A stretch of 64,000 bases of DNA from Pseudomonas sp. SST3 (GCF_003325755.1 NZ_QORI02000005.1:186001-250000); one strand, 5' to 3'. Positions 28,667 through 38,500 are shown, counted from the stretch's first letter. Numbers and translations: made by a program. The notes: generated from the sequence alone by a model not told the origin.

Positions 28667-29488
28667 TCAGCGGTTTCTCCAGCGCGGATCGCGCTTTTCC
28701 AGAAATGCATTGACGCCCTCCAGGGTGTCCTCGGCTTCGAACAGGTCGACGAAGGCTTCACGTTCGGCGGCGGCCAGGCTAACCGGGCCGCGGCTACGCA
28801 TCGAGTCGATGAGCGGCTTGATCGTGCGAACGGCGACAGGGCTCTGGCGTGCGACCCGAGACGCCAGTAACAGCGCATGGCCGCGAGCTTCACCTGGCTC
28901 GACCACTTGCTCTACCAGGCCGATGCGCAACGCTGTATCGGCTGTAACTCGCTCACCGCAGAGAATCATCCGCTTAGCCCAGCCTTCTCCGACGAGCCAG
29001 GCCAACGCCTGCGTGCCTCCGGCGCACGGTAACAGGCCGACCGATGCTTCTGGCAGGCCAAGTTGAGCCTGCTGTTCGGCAATTCTGATATCGCAGGCCA
29101 GGGCGCATTCAAGGCCCCCACCGAGCGCGAAGCCGTTGATGGCCGCGATCGATACGCCACGGAACTCGCTCAGGGCTTCGAAGGCCTCACCGAAGCGCTT
29201 TGCCATCTCCCGTGCACGGGTGCGGTCACCGTCGGCGAAGAGCTTGAGGTCAGCGCCGGCGCTGAAGAATTTTTCACCCTGACCGCTGACGACCAGTGCA
29301 TAGACCTCGTCGTCATGGTTAAGGTGTTCGACGACCTGCTTGAGACCGATCAATGACTCGCGATCCCAGGTATTGGCTGGCGGATGATTGATGGTGATAA
29401 GCGCGGTATGCCCATGCTTCTCCACGGTCAGCTTATGAGTCAGGTCGAAGACACCGGATTTATATGGTTCTACTGCAGTCGTACTCAT
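28667..29488 (-). CDS. Enoyl-CoA hydratase/isomerase family protein
   Basis: A 273-residue crotonase-fold protein. The oxyanion-hole segment is FFSAGADLKLFADGD and the second is NGFALGGGLECALACD. The catalytic glutamates of hydratases are present (Glu in GGGLECAL and LGLPEASVGLLPCAGG), so hydratase activity is plausible; the substrate is unknown. The ATG at 29488 gives a family-length product starting MSTTAVEPYKSG. An ATG 33 bases upstream would put GAGGATCG within the coding sequence. It is not in an operon with other fatty-acid genes here. Confidence 0.85.
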   Translation of the reverse strand: MSTTAVEPYKSGVFDLTHKLTVEKHGHTALITINHPPANTWDRESLIGLKQVVEHLNHDDEVYALVVSGQGEKFFSAGADLKLFADGDRTRAREMAKRFGEAFEALSEFRGVSIAAINGFALGGGLECALACDIRIAEQQAQLGLPEASVGLLPCAGGTQALAWLVGEGWAKRMILCGERVTADTALRIGLVEQVVEPGEARGHALLLASRVARQSPVAVRTIKPLIDSMRSRGPVSLAAAEREAFVDLFEAEDTLEGVNAFLEKRDPRWRNR

Positions 29489-29726
29489 GGCGGTGGCGAT
29501 CCTCGTCGGGATTGGATGCATGCAGCTTGTCTGTATCTGACGCGCGAACAGCCCGTGTGTTGCGTGCGACCGTCGAGACACGAGTACATGCCGATACGCC
29601 AAGTCTAGTTATGAGCCGTTGCCGGAGCAGGAGGGCGCCGTCGCGATGAAACGTGACAGCGCTTGGGACGGTGATTCGATGGGTTCCGGAGCGGCCTGAA
29701 TGTAGCTACCTGCCGCTCCGCTGGGT

Positions 29727-30971
29727 TTATTGCAGGGTCAGCGTCTGGCCACCGGCGCGTCGTTCGTTCTGCCACTCCGCCAAGGTCGGCGCCGCCTGCT
29801 CGCCCGTCAGGCGATGGACGATTTCAAAGTAGTCCTGCTTGAAACGGTCCTTGAGCACTTCCTCGCGCGGCTTGACCTTCACGGCGTAGACCGTCTGCAA
29901 GTTCTGGTGATCGAAGGTGCGCCATTGCTGCTCGTCCTTGAGCAGGCTGTAGCGATGACCTTCTAGCGCTGCGATGATCCGCTCGCTGTCCAGACTGCGC
30001 GCGCGAGTTGCGGCATCAGCCCACTGGTAGACGATGCTGTACGCGGAGGCTGCCGAGCTGGACGGGTGTGTCTGGTAACGCTCGTCGTAATTCTGAACGA
30101 ATTGCTTACCCGCAACCGAGCCTTCCAGGTCCGGGACCCGCCAGGTCCAGGGCTCGGTGCCCAGCACGCCGCGCATGATGTCTGGACCTGCGGTTTCGAC
30201 CATGCTCAGCGTCAGGTTGGGCACGGCGATCTGCATTCTCTTGTTCAGACCGAGGTCATCGGCGATCCGCATCGCGCGCACCAGGTCTTCGCCAAACAGT
30301 ACCAGTACCAGCACTTCGGCATCGCTCTCGGCCACCTGGGTCAAGGCGTGACGATAGTCAGAGAGGCGCGCGCCGGGAAAGGCCGTCTTGAGACCAGGAT
30401 GCTGGCTGCTGTTCTGGGTGCCGGTTGCCTGGCGCAGCGAGCTTTCGCTGGTATGGCCCCAGGTGTAATCGGAGGTGATATAGAAGTAACGTTTGTTCGG
30501 CAGATGCTTGTTCAGGTACTGCCCCAAGACCTGCGCGCTCATCCAGGCGTTGTTGCACTCGCGGAACATATAGCGATGGGCGTCTTTGCCGGTCGTGTCG
30601 TTGGAATAGGTGAGCGTGCCGAAGTAGAGCAGTCCTCGCTCTTTGGCGCGTTTGCCTGCTGCGATGGCGACTGCGCTCGAGGCGCCGCCAAATAACATGG
30701 CAGCGCCTTCATCGGCCAGCTTGTCGACGTTCGCGACGGCTTTCTCCGGTCGCGAGGCTGAGTTGCGAGTGGAAAGCTTGAGCGGCCGGCCCAGCACGCC
30801 CCCTTTGGCGTTTATTTCGTCAATGGCCAGCAGCGCACCACGCATCTGGGAAAGGCCTTCTTCTTTATAGCTGCCGGTGCGGGGATAGTTGAGTCCGAGG
30901 GTGATCGGATCGGCGGCTTCTACAGCCAGGCAGAAACCCAAGCCCAGGGCCAGAAGGGTAATCCGTTTCAT
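29727..30971 (-). CDS. ABC transporter substrate-binding protein (amino-acid/amide type)
   Basis: A 414-residue periplasmic protein of the type 1 binding-protein fold (LivJ/AmiC/urea-binding-like). It has a signal peptide of about 19 residues (ending VEA-ADP), then ITLGLNYPRTGSYKEEGLSQ and INAKGGVLGRPLKLSTRN. Those match the ligand-sensing family for branched-chain amino acids, urea or amides. No permease or ATPase gene is adjacent, so it may serve a sensor or a transporter encoded elsewhere. The ligand cannot be told from sequence. Confidence 0.85.
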   Translation of the reverse strand: MKRITLLALGLGFCLAVEAADPITLGLNYPRTGSYKEEGLSQMRGALLAIDEINAKGGVLGRPLKLSTRNSASRPEKAVANVDKLADEGAAMLFGGASSAVAIAAGKRAKERGLLYFGTLTYSNDTTGKDAHRYMFRECNNAWMSAQVLGQYLNKHLPNKRYFYITSDYTWGHTSESSLRQATGTQNSSQHPGLKTAFPGARLSDYRHALTQVAESDAEVLVLVLFGEDLVRAMRIADDLGLNKRMQIAVPNLTLSMVETAGPDIMRGVLGTEPWTWRVPDLEGSVAGKQFVQNYDERYQTHPSSSAASAYSIVYQWADAATRARSLDSERIIAALEGHRYSLLKDEQQWRTFDHQNLQTVYAVKVKPREEVLKDRFKQDYFEIVHRLTGEQAAPTLAEWQNERRAGGQTLTLQ

Positions 30972-31207
30972 TGCAGGTCCTTATTGTATTTTTTGTTGGC
31001 GAGACCTTTTTAGCGCGCGCTGCGACTGTTCGTCACGCGTTCATTGGTCGTATGCGAGGGCCGGTTTCACAAGTGTGCGGTGGGCAACATTCCGGAGGTG
31101 TTCATTTTTATTCGAGGTAAGCGGAGGCGCAGCTGGAGCGGGGTCATAGATTGACTCTGCCCATGCCTTTCCTTAGGGTCGGCGCCTCGGCATACCAAGG
31201 TAGCCCC

Positions 31208-31903
31208 ATGAGCCAAATTGATCGTGTCAAACTCGAAGATAGCTGGAAGGCGGCGTTGCAGGACGAGTTCGAGCAGCCGTACGTGCAGGAGCTGGGAGCC
31301 TTCTTGCGTCAAGAGAAAGCGGCCGGAAAGGTCATCTATCCGCCGGGTCCATTAATCTTCAATGCTCTCAACTCGACCCCTCTGAATGATGTTCGAGTGG
31401 TTATCCTGGGGCAGGACCCGTACCACGGCGCCGGGCAGGCGCATGGTCTGTGCTTCTCGGTGCAACCAGGCGTAGCACCGCCGCCGTCATTGCAAAATAT
31501 CTTCAAGGAGCTCAAACGCGACCTGAATCTGGATATCCCTCGTCATGGCTATCTGCAGCATTGGGCGGATCAGGGCGTGCTGATGCTCAACACCTCGCTG
31601 ACCGTGGAGCAGGGACTGGCCGGGTCCCACGCAAAACGGGGTTGGCAGCGCCTGACCGACAGGATCATCGAAGTGGTAAGCGAAAGCCGTTCCAATGTGG
31701 TGTTCATGCTTTGGGGCGCGCATGCCCAGAGCAAGGCGAAATTGATCGATCCAACCAAGCATCTGCTGCTCAAGTCAGTCCATCCGTCCCCGTTGTCCGC
31801 TCACCGTGGGTTCATCGGAAATGGGCATTTCAGCCGAGCCAACCAGTTCCTCAAACAGCAGGGACTGGCCCCGATCGATTGGAAGCTTCCAGCCGAAGTT
31901 TGA
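31208..31903 (+). CDS. ung: Uracil-DNA glycosylase
   Basis: A 231-residue family 1 UDG that removes uracil from DNA. The water-activating motif [18 protein letters not shown] and the DNA-intercalation motif [11 protein letters not shown] are intact, with FWGAHA-like [10 protein letters not shown] between. The ATG at 31208 gives the standard N-terminus; the longer frame is unlike the family. It stands alone; a GC-rich hairpin follows. Confidence 0.96.
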   Translation: MSQIDRVKLEDSWKAALQDEFEQPYVQELGAFLRQEKAAGKVIYPPGPLIFNALNSTPLNDVRVVILGQDPYHGAGQAHGLCFSVQPGVAPPPSLQNIFKELKRDLNLDIPRHGYLQHWADQGVLMLNTSLTVEQGLAGSHAKRGWQRLTDRIIEVVSESRSNVVFMLWGAHAQSKAKLIDPTKHLLLKSVHPSPLSAHRGFIGNGHFSRANQFLKQQGLAPIDWKLPAEV

Positions 31904-31908
31904 AAGAC

Positions 31909-31928
31909 GGCGCCGCGGCTGCGGCGCC
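31909..31928. other. GC-rich hairpin between ung and a convergent gene
   Basis: GGCGCCGC (31909-31916), loop GGCT, GCGGCGCC (31921-31928). It is a perfect 8-bp stem without a T-run, so it may be a weak or factor-assisted terminator. Confidence 0.45.
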
Positions 31929-31947
31929 GGATAGGCCCTCGTTGCCG

Positions 31948-32460
31948 TTACTGCTTGCTGCCGTGGGCGGAGGCTAGCTCCTGAGCATTCTGCAGATGCT
32001 GTTCGAGTACCTTCAGTGTCGACTCGGCAAATTTCTTGAGCTCTGGGTTTTCGCCGTTTTTTGCATACTCGCGATACAGCTCGATGGTCTGCTCATGGGC
32101 CACCACCTGATTATTGGCATAGGCCTCGTCGAAGTCCTCGCCGTCACGCAGTTGCAGGATCATGGCTTTGGCCTTGTCCATGAGCGTCGCTTCGTCGGAC
32201 ATTTCCAGATCATCATGCTGGCCGGCAAGCTCGGCGAGTTTCTGATTCGACTTGGTGTGGTCGTCGATCATTTTTTGCGCGAAGCTTTTGACGTCCTCGG
32301 CCGTGCCCTTGTCCAGCGCCAGTTTTGCGGTCTCGATTTCCGCCATCCCCTTCGCCGACGCTTCGTCGACAAAGTTTTCACCTTCCGCGGCCAATGCGAA
32401 ATTCGCTGCTACACCGAATAGCACTGCTGCGGTGCCCGATAGGAACGCTTTAGTCGTCAT
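31948..32460 (-). CDS. DUF4142 exported protein
   Basis: A 170-residue protein with a signal peptide (about 24 residues, ending FALA). The mature part is almost wholly helical and acidic, with ASAKGMAEIETAKLAL, SFAQKMIDDHTKSNQKL and a C-terminal AESTLKVLEQHLQNAQEL. This is the ferritin-like four-helix DUF4142 family, often induced by osmotic or general stress; the biochemical role is unknown. AGGAG precedes the ATG at 32460. Confidence 0.85.
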   Translation of the reverse strand: MTTKAFLSGTAAVLFGVAANFALAAEGENFVDEASAKGMAEIETAKLALDKGTAEDVKSFAQKMIDDHTKSNQKLAELAGQHDDLEMSDEATLMDKAKAMILQLRDGEDFDEAYANNQVVAHEQTIELYREYAKNGENPELKKFAESTLKVLEQHLQNAQELASAHGSKQ

Positions 32461-32632
32461 CGTTGGTTCTCCTGCATCTGCTGACAAGCTGGTACGGCGC
32501 CGAGGCATAGCCAGGGGCACGAGCGAGATACGGCAATAACGCCGTCTATTTTGTGACTTGAGCCGGCAGTAGCGGTTCCGTCGAGTCGGCGAGCGGTCAG
32601 GAGAAGGGCAGGAACAGAAGAGGCAGGGATGC

Positions 32633-32650
32633 GGGCGCCGGGTGGCGCCC
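32633..32650. other. GC-rich hairpin after the HDOD gene
   Basis: GGGCGCC (32633-32639), loop GGGT, GGCGCCC (32644-32650), 12 bases beyond the stop of the HDOD gene. There is no T-run. Confidence 0.4.
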
Positions 32651-32661
32651 AAGAAACTTCG

Positions 32662-33498
32662 TTATTGCAGCATGCTCATCGCAGCGTCCATCGCGGCGGA
32701 CAGGTCTTCATCTTCCTGCAGCAGAGTGTTCGGGTCGAGTCCCAGCTTGGCGAACGCTGGGATCTGGTTCCAGTCGAGCTGCGTATAGGGATGCAAGGTG
32801 CCGATGTAGCTCTGCAGAGTCGCGATCTGAACGATATCGACGTAATCCACCTTGTCGGAGATCCGCGAGAAGTTCAGATGCTGGCCAGGAACCGCTGCGA
32901 TTGGGTCGGGGAACTCCCAAGTACGCAGGATCTTCTCGCCGATGATCGGGTGGATCCGATCGATGACATGGTTGAGGCTTATCGAGTCGCTGAGCAGGGC
33001 ACTGTGCTCTTCGGCATAGGTCAGGATGGGCAGGACACCGATCTGATGAATCAGGCCCGCCAGTGTCGCCTGGTCGGCCGGAAGACGGGTAAAATTTCGA
33101 CACAGCACGTGGCTGATAGCGGCAATTTCGGTGCTCTTGTTCCAGACCTCGCGCATCTTGCGGTCTACCACGTCAGTAGTGGCCTGGAACATCTGTTCCA
33201 TGGCCAGGCCGGTCGCCAGGTTCGATGTATAGTTGATGCCGAGACGGCTGATCGCCATCTGCAGATCGTTGATTTCCCTGTTGGTGCGCAGCAGCGGGCT
33301 GTTGACTACCTTGATGATGCGTGCGGTGAGAGCGGTGTCGTTGCCGATCACCTTGGCCAGCGTCGGAATACTCACATCTGGGTCTTCTGCAGCTTCCCGG
33401 ACGCGTAGCGCCACCTCGGGGAGTGTCGGCAGGACCAGCTCGTCGTTTTCGATCGCCTGCATCAGTTCCTGCTGGACCTTGTCGGCAAGAGTGCTCAT
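32662..33498 (-). CDS. HDOD-domain signalling protein
   Basis: A 278-residue cytoplasmic protein consisting essentially of one HDOD domain. Hallmarks are LPTLPEVALRVREAAEDPD, KVIGNDTALTARIIKVVNS and the GLIHQIGVLPIL segment that replaces the metal-binding HD motif. HDOD proteins act in signal transduction, often linked to c-di-GMP, motility or stress. They lack phosphodiesterase activity because the HD residues are missing. The partner is unknown. It shares direction with ygfZ upstream (44-base gap). Confidence 0.88.
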   Translation of the reverse strand: MSTLADKVQQELMQAIENDELVLPTLPEVALRVREAAEDPDVSIPTLAKVIGNDTALTARIIKVVNSPLLRTNREINDLQMAISRLGINYTSNLATGLAMEQMFQATTDVVDRKMREVWNKSTEIAAISHVLCRNFTRLPADQATLAGLIHQIGVLPILTYAEEHSALLSDSISLNHVIDRIHPIIGEKILRTWEFPDPIAAVPGQHLNFSRISDKVDYVDIVQIATLQSYIGTLHPYTQLDWNQIPAFAKLGLDPNTLLQEDEDLSAAMDAAMSMLQ

Positions 33499-33542
33499 GT
33501 CGTTCCTTATCGATGATTCTGTGTTGGATGTAGCAGCAAGGA

Positions 33543-34490
33543 CTAGCGCTGGATTTCTTTGTCCGCGTCTAGGGTGTACGGCAGATCGAGCAGTGTCAGA
33601 GGAAGTCCATCCGGCGAGCCGAGAAATATCCGACCATCAGCCGCGGCGTCTTCCTGCAGTACCGCGAGCAGCTCCATCGAGCCTTCTGCGCTGGCTGCCA
33701 AAACTACTTCGCCCACGCTGGAGCCGTGAACCGGCGAATACAATTCGAGACCAGGAGCCGGTACCTCGGCGTCGCTGGCGTCAGCAGCAAGACGTTGCAG
33801 ACGGCGCTTCAATTTACCCAGGTACTGCATCCGCGCGACGATTTCCTGACCGGTGTAGCAACCCTTCTTGAAGCTGACGCCGCCGAGTGCCTGGAGATTG
33901 ATCATCTGCGGAATGAACAATTCACGAGTACCTGCCACCACTTGACCAACTCCCGCGCGAATCTGCGCCAGCAGCCAGCGGTCGATCGATGCCTCGGGGA
34001 GTTGGGCCGCCAGCCGCAACTGGGTGGTTTCGGCTTCCGCCGCGCGAGTCCAAAGTTCGGCACGGCCATCGGAGAGGCGAACCGCGATCAATCCGTGCGC
34101 CGTGACCACCTGGTTGGCGGTCTGTGGAAGATCCAGGCCGAGGCTGACCAGGGCGCCATCGCCCTTGTTGAGACCGAATCGAACCCACTCAGCGCTCTCG
34201 TCATACAGCTTGGATTTGGAGAACGCCGCGAACCTGGTCAGGTCAGCATGTTGCGTCTGGACCAGCTCACGATCCATCGCCAGCAAATAGCCATCGCCTT
34301 CCTGGAGGATACGGAAGCTTGACTGCATGCGACCTTTGGGCGTGCAGCGCGCGCCGAGGCTCGAATGTTGGGCATCCAGGTAATTCAGATTGCAGGTCAG
34401 TTGCCCCTGCAGGAACTTGCTTGCGTCCGGGCCGCGTACGGCCAGGACGCCTTCGTGCGACAGAACGCAGAAAAAAGCAGTATCGGTCAT
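33543..34490 (-). CDS. ygfZ: tRNA-modifying/iron-sulfur assembly protein YgfZ
   Basis: A 315-residue folate-binding protein of the GcvT-like fold that helps maturation of some Fe-S enzymes such as MiaB. The conserved KGCYTGQEIVARMQYLGK, with the functionally essential Cys, is intact. The ATG at 34490 gives the start MTDTAFFCVLSHEG; the longer frame would reach into the sdhE promoter region. It is divergent from sdhE, the arrangement seen in many pseudomonads. Confidence 0.92.
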   Translation of the reverse strand: MTDTAFFCVLSHEGVLAVRGPDASKFLQGQLTCNLNYLDAQHSSLGARCTPKGRMQSSFRILQEGDGYLLAMDRELVQTQHADLTRFAAFSKSKLYDESAEWVRFGLNKGDGALVSLGLDLPQTANQVVTAHGLIAVRLSDGRAELWTRAAEAETTQLRLAAQLPEASIDRWLLAQIRAGVGQVVAGTRELFIPQMINLQALGGVSFKKGCYTGQEIVARMQYLGKLKRRLQRLAADASDAEVPAPGLELYSPVHGSSVGEVVLAASAEGSMELLAVLQEDAAADGRIFLGSPDGLPLTLLDLPYTLDADKEIQR

Positions 34491-34616
34491 GACGGGTCGC
34501 CGTGAAGAAATCCGGACCGGCATCATAGCAGGAGGTTGGCAAAACACAGCGTGCGCCAGCTGACACTCAGTGCGCGGTTGCCGTTAATCTGCATGCCGGC
34601 CCGTTGCGTCAGTCGC

Positions 34617-34622
34617 TATAAT
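34617..34622 (+). promoter_or_regulatory. Candidate -10 element for sdhE
   Basis: A perfect TATAAT 28 bases before the sdhE start. The -35 region is poor. Confidence 0.45.
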
Positions 34623-34649
34623 GCCGGGCTTCAACTCAGGAGCATTTGC

Positions 34650-34904
34650 ATGGTCGAACAATCTGAACTCAACCGCCTGTTCTGGCAGAGCCGCCGTGGC
34701 ATGCTCGAATTGGACGTCCTGCTGGTGCCATTCGTCAAAGAGGTCTACCCGCAGTTGAATGACGAGGATCAGCGGCGCTATCGCAAGCTGCTGAGTTGCG
34801 AGGACCAGGACATGTTCGGCTGGTTCATGGAACGCGCCGAGCCGGACGATGAAGATCTGCGCTACATGGTTCGCATGATCCTCGATCGTGTCCAGCCCAA
34901 ATAA
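34650..34904 (+). CDS. sdhE: Succinate dehydrogenase assembly factor SdhE
   Basis: An 84-residue cytoplasmic protein that promotes covalent FAD attachment to SdhA and FrdA. The signature RRGMLELD is at residues 15-22 and the fold is the small all-helical YgfY type. The ATG at 34650 has AGGAG upstream. The next gene, a YgfX-like membrane protein, overlaps the last 17 bases, so the two are coupled. Confidence 0.93.
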   Translation: MVEQSELNRLFWQSRRGMLELDVLLVPFVKEVYPQLNDEDQRRYRKLLSCEDQDMFGWFMERAEPDDEDLRYMVRMILDRVQPK

Positions 34905-35343
34905 TCAAACCTTCGAATGCCACTGGCGATCGTCTGGTCTGCTGCTAGGGCTTTATGCTGGAACGCTGTTGTTGTCCGCCGCGACACTGTTGGTGCTGCC
35001 AGTTCCTCTCTGGCTCCAGCTGCTAGGTCTGCTGTTGTGCGTGCTGCACGCCGTCTGGGTTATACCGTCGCGCATCTTGTTCTCCAGCAGTTGTTCCTGG
35101 CTCGGCTTGCGCCATGATCAGCACGGCTGGTCGCTCTGGAGCCGGCAGGCGGGCTGGCAGCCCGTCCAGCTGCGTCCTGATAGCATTGCACTGCCACTGG
35201 TCGTGGTATTGCGCTTCAAGGTGCCAGGCCGCTGGTTCACACGTGGCGTTTGCATTCCTCGCGGGGCGATGCCGGCCGATCAGCATCGGCGCTTGCGGCT
35301 CCGGCTGAAGTTCACTCGGCGTAGGTGGGCGGCACCAGAATAG
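34888..35343 (+). CDS. YgfX-like membrane protein
   Basis: A 151-residue protein from a GTG at 34888 inside the end of sdhE. Two adjacent hydrophobic helices (about residues 17-37 and 40-62) are followed by a soluble, Arg- and Trp-rich domain ending in [12 protein letters not shown]. This matches YgfX/CptA, encoded with sdhE in many gammaproteobacteria and proposed in E. coli as a toxin acting on FtsZ/MreB. Whether that applies here is unknown. Its last 32 bases overlap the convergent nadB gene. Confidence 0.75.
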   Translation: MSSPNNQTFECHWRSSGLLLGLYAGTLLLSAATLLVLPVPLWLQLLGLLLCVLHAVWVIPSRILFSSSCSWLGLRHDQHGWSLWSRQAGWQPVQLRPDSIALPLVVVLRFKVPGRWFTRGVCIPRGAMPADQHRRLRLRLKFTRRRWAAPE

Positions 35344-36925
35344 TGTCCTTCGCGTGAGGCAATTGTTCGGGGTAGTCCAGGGTAAAATGAAGACCCCGGC
35401 TTTCCTTGCGCTGCATCGCCGAGCGGATCATCAGCTCCGCCACCATAGCCAGATTCCGTAGCTCGATCAGGTCGCGACTGACCTTGTAGTTACTGTAGAA
35501 CTCATCGATCTCGCCCAGCAGCAGGCGCACACGGTGCTGCGCGCGCACGAGGCGCTTGCTGGTCCGAACGATCCCGACGTAGTCCCACATGAAACGCCGC
35601 AGTTCGTCCCAGTTGTGAGCGATGATGACATCTTCATCCGAATCGGTGACCTGGCTTGCGTCCCAGCAGGGCAGGCGGGCGGGCGTCTGGATAGCGGGCA
35701 ACTCGCGTAGCATGTCCTGAGCGGCCGCTTGGGCATAGACAAAGCACTCCAGCAGTGAATTGCTGGCCATTCGGTTGGCACCGTGCAGCCCGGTAAAGCT
35801 GGTTTCGCCAATGGCGTAGAGCCCCGGTACATCGGTTCTACCAGATTGATCGACCACGACTCCGCCACAGGTATAGTGAGCTGCAGGTACCACTGGTATT
35901 GGCTCGCGAGTAATGTCGATGCCGAATTCCAGGCAGCGCTCGTAGACGGTCGGGAAGTGCGCTTTGATGAATTCGGTGGGTTTGTGACTGATGTCCAGAT
36001 AGACGCAGTCGATACCCAGCCGCTTCATCTCGTGATCTATCGCCCGAGCTACGATGTCTCGCGGGGCCAACTCTGCGCGAGTATCGAAACGCGGCATGAA
36101 GCGCTCGCCGTTGGGTAGCTTGAGCACGGCGCCTTCGCCACGCAATGCCTCGGTAATCAGGAAACTCTTGGCCTTTGGGTGATACAGGCAGGTCGGGTGA
36201 AACTGGTTGAATTCCAGGTTGCCGACCCGGCATCCCGCACGCCAGGCCATGGCGATACCATCACCGCATGCGCCGTCTGGGTTGCTTGTATAGAGGTATA
36301 CCTTCGCTGCGCCGCCGGTCGCCAGAACGACAAATTTGGCCTGGAAGGTGTCCACCTCACCGGTCGTCCGATCCAGCACGTAAGCGCCAAGGCAGCGCTT
36401 GCCGTCCAAGTCCAGCTTGCGTTCGGTGATCAGGTCGACAGCAACACGCTGGTGAAGCAGGTCAATATTGTTTCTATCCTGAGTGCGAGCAAGCAGCGTA
36501 TTGAAGATCGCCGCGCCAGTGGCATCGGCAGCGTGGATGATGCGCCGGTGGCTGTGTCCGCCTTCCCGGGTCAGGTGATACTCGAAGCTGCCATCCTCGC
36601 GGTCGGCCTCATCCCGAGTGAAGGGCACGCCTTGCTCGATCAGCCAGTGAATGGCCTCGCGGCTGTGCTCGACTGTGAAGCGTACCGCTTCCTCCTTGCA
36701 CAATCCGCCACCGGCCACGAGGGTATCAGCAACATGCGATTCGACCGTGTCGGTGGTATCGAGCACTGCTGCGACGCCGCCCTGAGCCCAATACGTCGAT
36801 CCATTGGCCAGCTCGCCCTTGCTCAGTACCGCTACGCGAAGCGTGGCGGGCAAATTGAGCGCCAGCGTCAAACCAGCGGCGCCGCTGCCTATGACAAGAA
36901 CGTCGTATTGATAATGTCGGCTCAT
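35312..36925 (-). CDS. nadB: L-aspartate oxidase
   Basis: A 537-residue FAD enzyme that oxidises aspartate to iminoaspartate, the first step of NAD synthesis. The N-terminal dinucleotide fold [17 protein letters not shown] is clear. The covalent-type motif of succinate dehydrogenase is absent, as expected for NadB, and the active-site segments [14 protein letters not shown] and [15 protein letters not shown] are present. It is divergent from algU. Confidence 0.96.
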   Translation of the reverse strand: MSRHYQYDVLVIGSGAAGLTLALNLPATLRVAVLSKGELANGSTYWAQGGVAAVLDTTDTVESHVADTLVAGGGLCKEEAVRFTVEHSREAIHWLIEQGVPFTRDEADREDGSFEYHLTREGGHSHRRIIHAADATGAAIFNTLLARTQDRNNIDLLHQRVAVDLITERKLDLDGKRCLGAYVLDRTTGEVDTFQAKFVVLATGGAAKVYLYTSNPDGACGDGIAMAWRAGCRVGNLEFNQFHPTCLYHPKAKSFLITEALRGEGAVLKLPNGERFMPRFDTRAELAPRDIVARAIDHEMKRLGIDCVYLDISHKPTEFIKAHFPTVYERCLEFGIDITREPIPVVPAAHYTCGGVVVDQSGRTDVPGLYAIGETSFTGLHGANRMASNSLLECFVYAQAAAQDMLRELPAIQTPARLPCWDASQVTDSDEDVIIAHNWDELRRFMWDYVGIVRTSKRLVRAQHRVRLLLGEIDEFYSNYKVSRDLIELRNLAMVAELMIRSAMQRKESRGLHFTLDYPEQLPHAKDTILVPPTYAE

Positions 36926-37013
36926 TTCGGACTCTCACATTGAGGCGGACGCTAGTATATAGGCGCATCCCCCGGCAAAATAGCGGCCTTGTTTTTATCT
37001 GGCCGAAGCTTTG

Positions 37014-37040
37014 GAACTTTTCTTGCAGGCCCGTCTCTAT
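37014..37040 (+). promoter_or_regulatory. AlgU (sigma-22/sigma-E) type promoter, distal
   Basis: GAACTT (37014-37019), 16 bases, TCTAT (37036-37040). It lies about 240 bases before algU in the 354-base nadB-algU gap. The same element occurs again closer to the gene, as in P. aeruginosa where algU has two self-activated promoters. Confidence 0.75.
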
Positions 37041-37193
37041 AGACAGTTGTGGATGCGGGCCAGCTGGCCATCGATCGGTGGGCGGTGCGGCTTCGCTGTG
37101 GATATCAGGAGAGCGTCACCGGAACGATTCGTTTCGAGGCGCTGCTCGCCAATGCCGTCAGGTGTGTTGCACGACAGCTTGCTTGAAGGGGGA

Positions 37194-37220
37194 GAACTTT
37201 TGTGTAAAGCCCGGGTCTAT
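37194..37220 (+). promoter_or_regulatory. AlgU (sigma-22/sigma-E) type promoter, proximal
   Basis: GAACTT (37194-37199), 16 bases, TCTAT (37216-37220), about 60 bases before algU. It is identical in hexamers and spacing to the distal copy and indicates autoregulation of the operon. The rest of the 36926-37279 gap holds no further element that I can support. Confidence 0.85.
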
Positions 37221-37279
37221 TCTGGCAGGTCAGCTCGCAGGCGAGCGCAGCACCCCTTCCAGGTCATGGAGGAGTGTTT

Positions 37280-37861
37280 ATGCTAACCCAGGAGCAAGAT
37301 CAGCAACTGGTTGAGCGAGTACAGCGTGGAGATAAGCGGGCTTTCGATTTGTTGGTACTGAAGTATCAGCACAAGATCCTTGGGTTGATCGTGCGCTTCG
37401 TACATGATTCTCACGAGGCACAGGATGTTGCGCAGGAAGCCTTTATCAAAGCCTACCGCGCGCTTGCGAACTTTCGCGGAGACAGCGCCTTTTATACCTG
37501 GCTGTACCGCATCGCCATTAATACGGCGAAAAATCATCTGGTGGCCCGAGGAAGGAGGCCACCTGACAGTGATGTCAGTTCCGAAGATGCCGAGTTCTAT
37601 GAAGGCGATCACGCACTTAAGGACATCGAGTCGCCGGAGCGAGCGCTTCTTAGGGATGAAATAGAAGACACAGTTCATAGAACCATCCAACAACTTCCAG
37701 AAGATTTGCGTACGGCTCTAACACTGCGTGAATTTGATGGTCTTAGTTATGAAGACATTGCAAATGTAATGCAGTGTCCGGTGGGAACAGTCCGCTCACG
37801 GATATTCCGGGCGCGGGAGGCCATCGATAAAGCATTGCAACCCTTGTTGCATGAATCCTGA
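37280..37861 (+). CDS. algU: ECF sigma factor AlgU (RpoE, sigma-22)
   Basis: A 193-residue ECF sigma factor. Region 2 includes DVAQEAFIKAYRALANFRGD and FYTWLYRIAINTAKNHL; region 4 has LPEDLRTALTLREFDGLSYE and GTVRSRIFRAREAID. It directs envelope-stress and alginate genes. Start MLTQEQDQQLVERVQRGD at 37280 with GGAGGAG upstream; an ATG six bases earlier is less likely. It leads algU-mucABCD and is preceded by two promoters of its own type. Confidence 0.97.
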   Translation: MLTQEQDQQLVERVQRGDKRAFDLLVLKYQHKILGLIVRFVHDSHEAQDVAQEAFIKAYRALANFRGDSAFYTWLYRIAINTAKNHLVARGRRPPDSDVSSEDAEFYEGDHALKDIESPERALLRDEIEDTVHRTIQQLPEDLRTALTLREFDGLSYEDIANVMQCPVGTVRSRIFRAREAIDKALQPLLHES

Positions 37862-37892
37862 GACAGCGGCGACAGCCAAGAGAGGAACCGCC

Positions 37893-38492
37893 ATGAGTCG
37901 TGAAGCCCTGCATGAATCGCTGTCCGCGGTGATGGATAACGAAGCGGACGAGTTGGAATTACGTCGAGTACTCGCCGCGGATGGCGAAACCGAAATGCGA
38001 TCGACGTGGTCGCGTTATCAGGTTGCTCGTGCCGCAATGCACAAGGAACTGATTGAGCCTCGTCTGGATATTGCCTCGGCGGTGTCTGCGGCGCTGGCTG
38101 ATGAGCCGGCCATCACTGCGGTTAAGCCGCAGCGTTTCGCCTGGCGCAATATGGGTCGTCTTGCGGTCGCAGCGTCGGTTACCGTTGCTGTCTTGGCAGG
38201 CGTACGCCTGTACAACCAGAGCGAAGTAGCTGGTCCGCAGGTGGCGCAGCAGGCGGCGCAGCCTAGCATTGCCGTTCCGCAGGCCAATCAAGGGCCGGCA
38301 GTATTGGCAGGCTACAGTGAGGATGCCGGTGCGCCGGAAGTTCAGACGGCTGGTGCTCAAGCGTCTGCTGATGGCTGGCACGAGAAGCGTCTGCCAGCCT
38401 ATGTTCGCCAACATGCTCAGCAGGCCGCGTTCGGTAGCGGTTCTGAAAGTGCGCTGCCTTATGCGCGTGCGGCCAGCATGGAAGATCGTTAA
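37893..38492 (+). CDS. mucA: Anti-sigma factor MucA
   Basis: A 199-residue inner-membrane protein. The cytoplasmic domain (1-85; SREALHESLSAVMDNEADEL) sequesters AlgU, a single helix spans about 88-107 (LAVAASVTVAVLAGVRLY), and the periplasmic domain (108-199) is bound by MucB and cut by AlgW/MucP. The frame is full length, without the C-terminal truncations seen in mucoid isolates, so a non-mucoid, regulated state is expected. The ATG at 37893 follows AGAGGA. It lies 31 bases after algU. Confidence 0.95.
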   Translation: MSREALHESLSAVMDNEADELELRRVLAADGETEMRSTWSRYQVARAAMHKELIEPRLDIASAVSAALADEPAITAVKPQRFAWRNMGRLAVAASVTVAVLAGVRLYNQSEVAGPQVAQQAAQPSIAVPQANQGPAVLAGYSEDAGAPEVQTAGAQASADGWHEKRLPAYVRQHAQQAAFGSGSESALPYARAASMEDR

Positions 38493-38500
38493 GGAACAAC

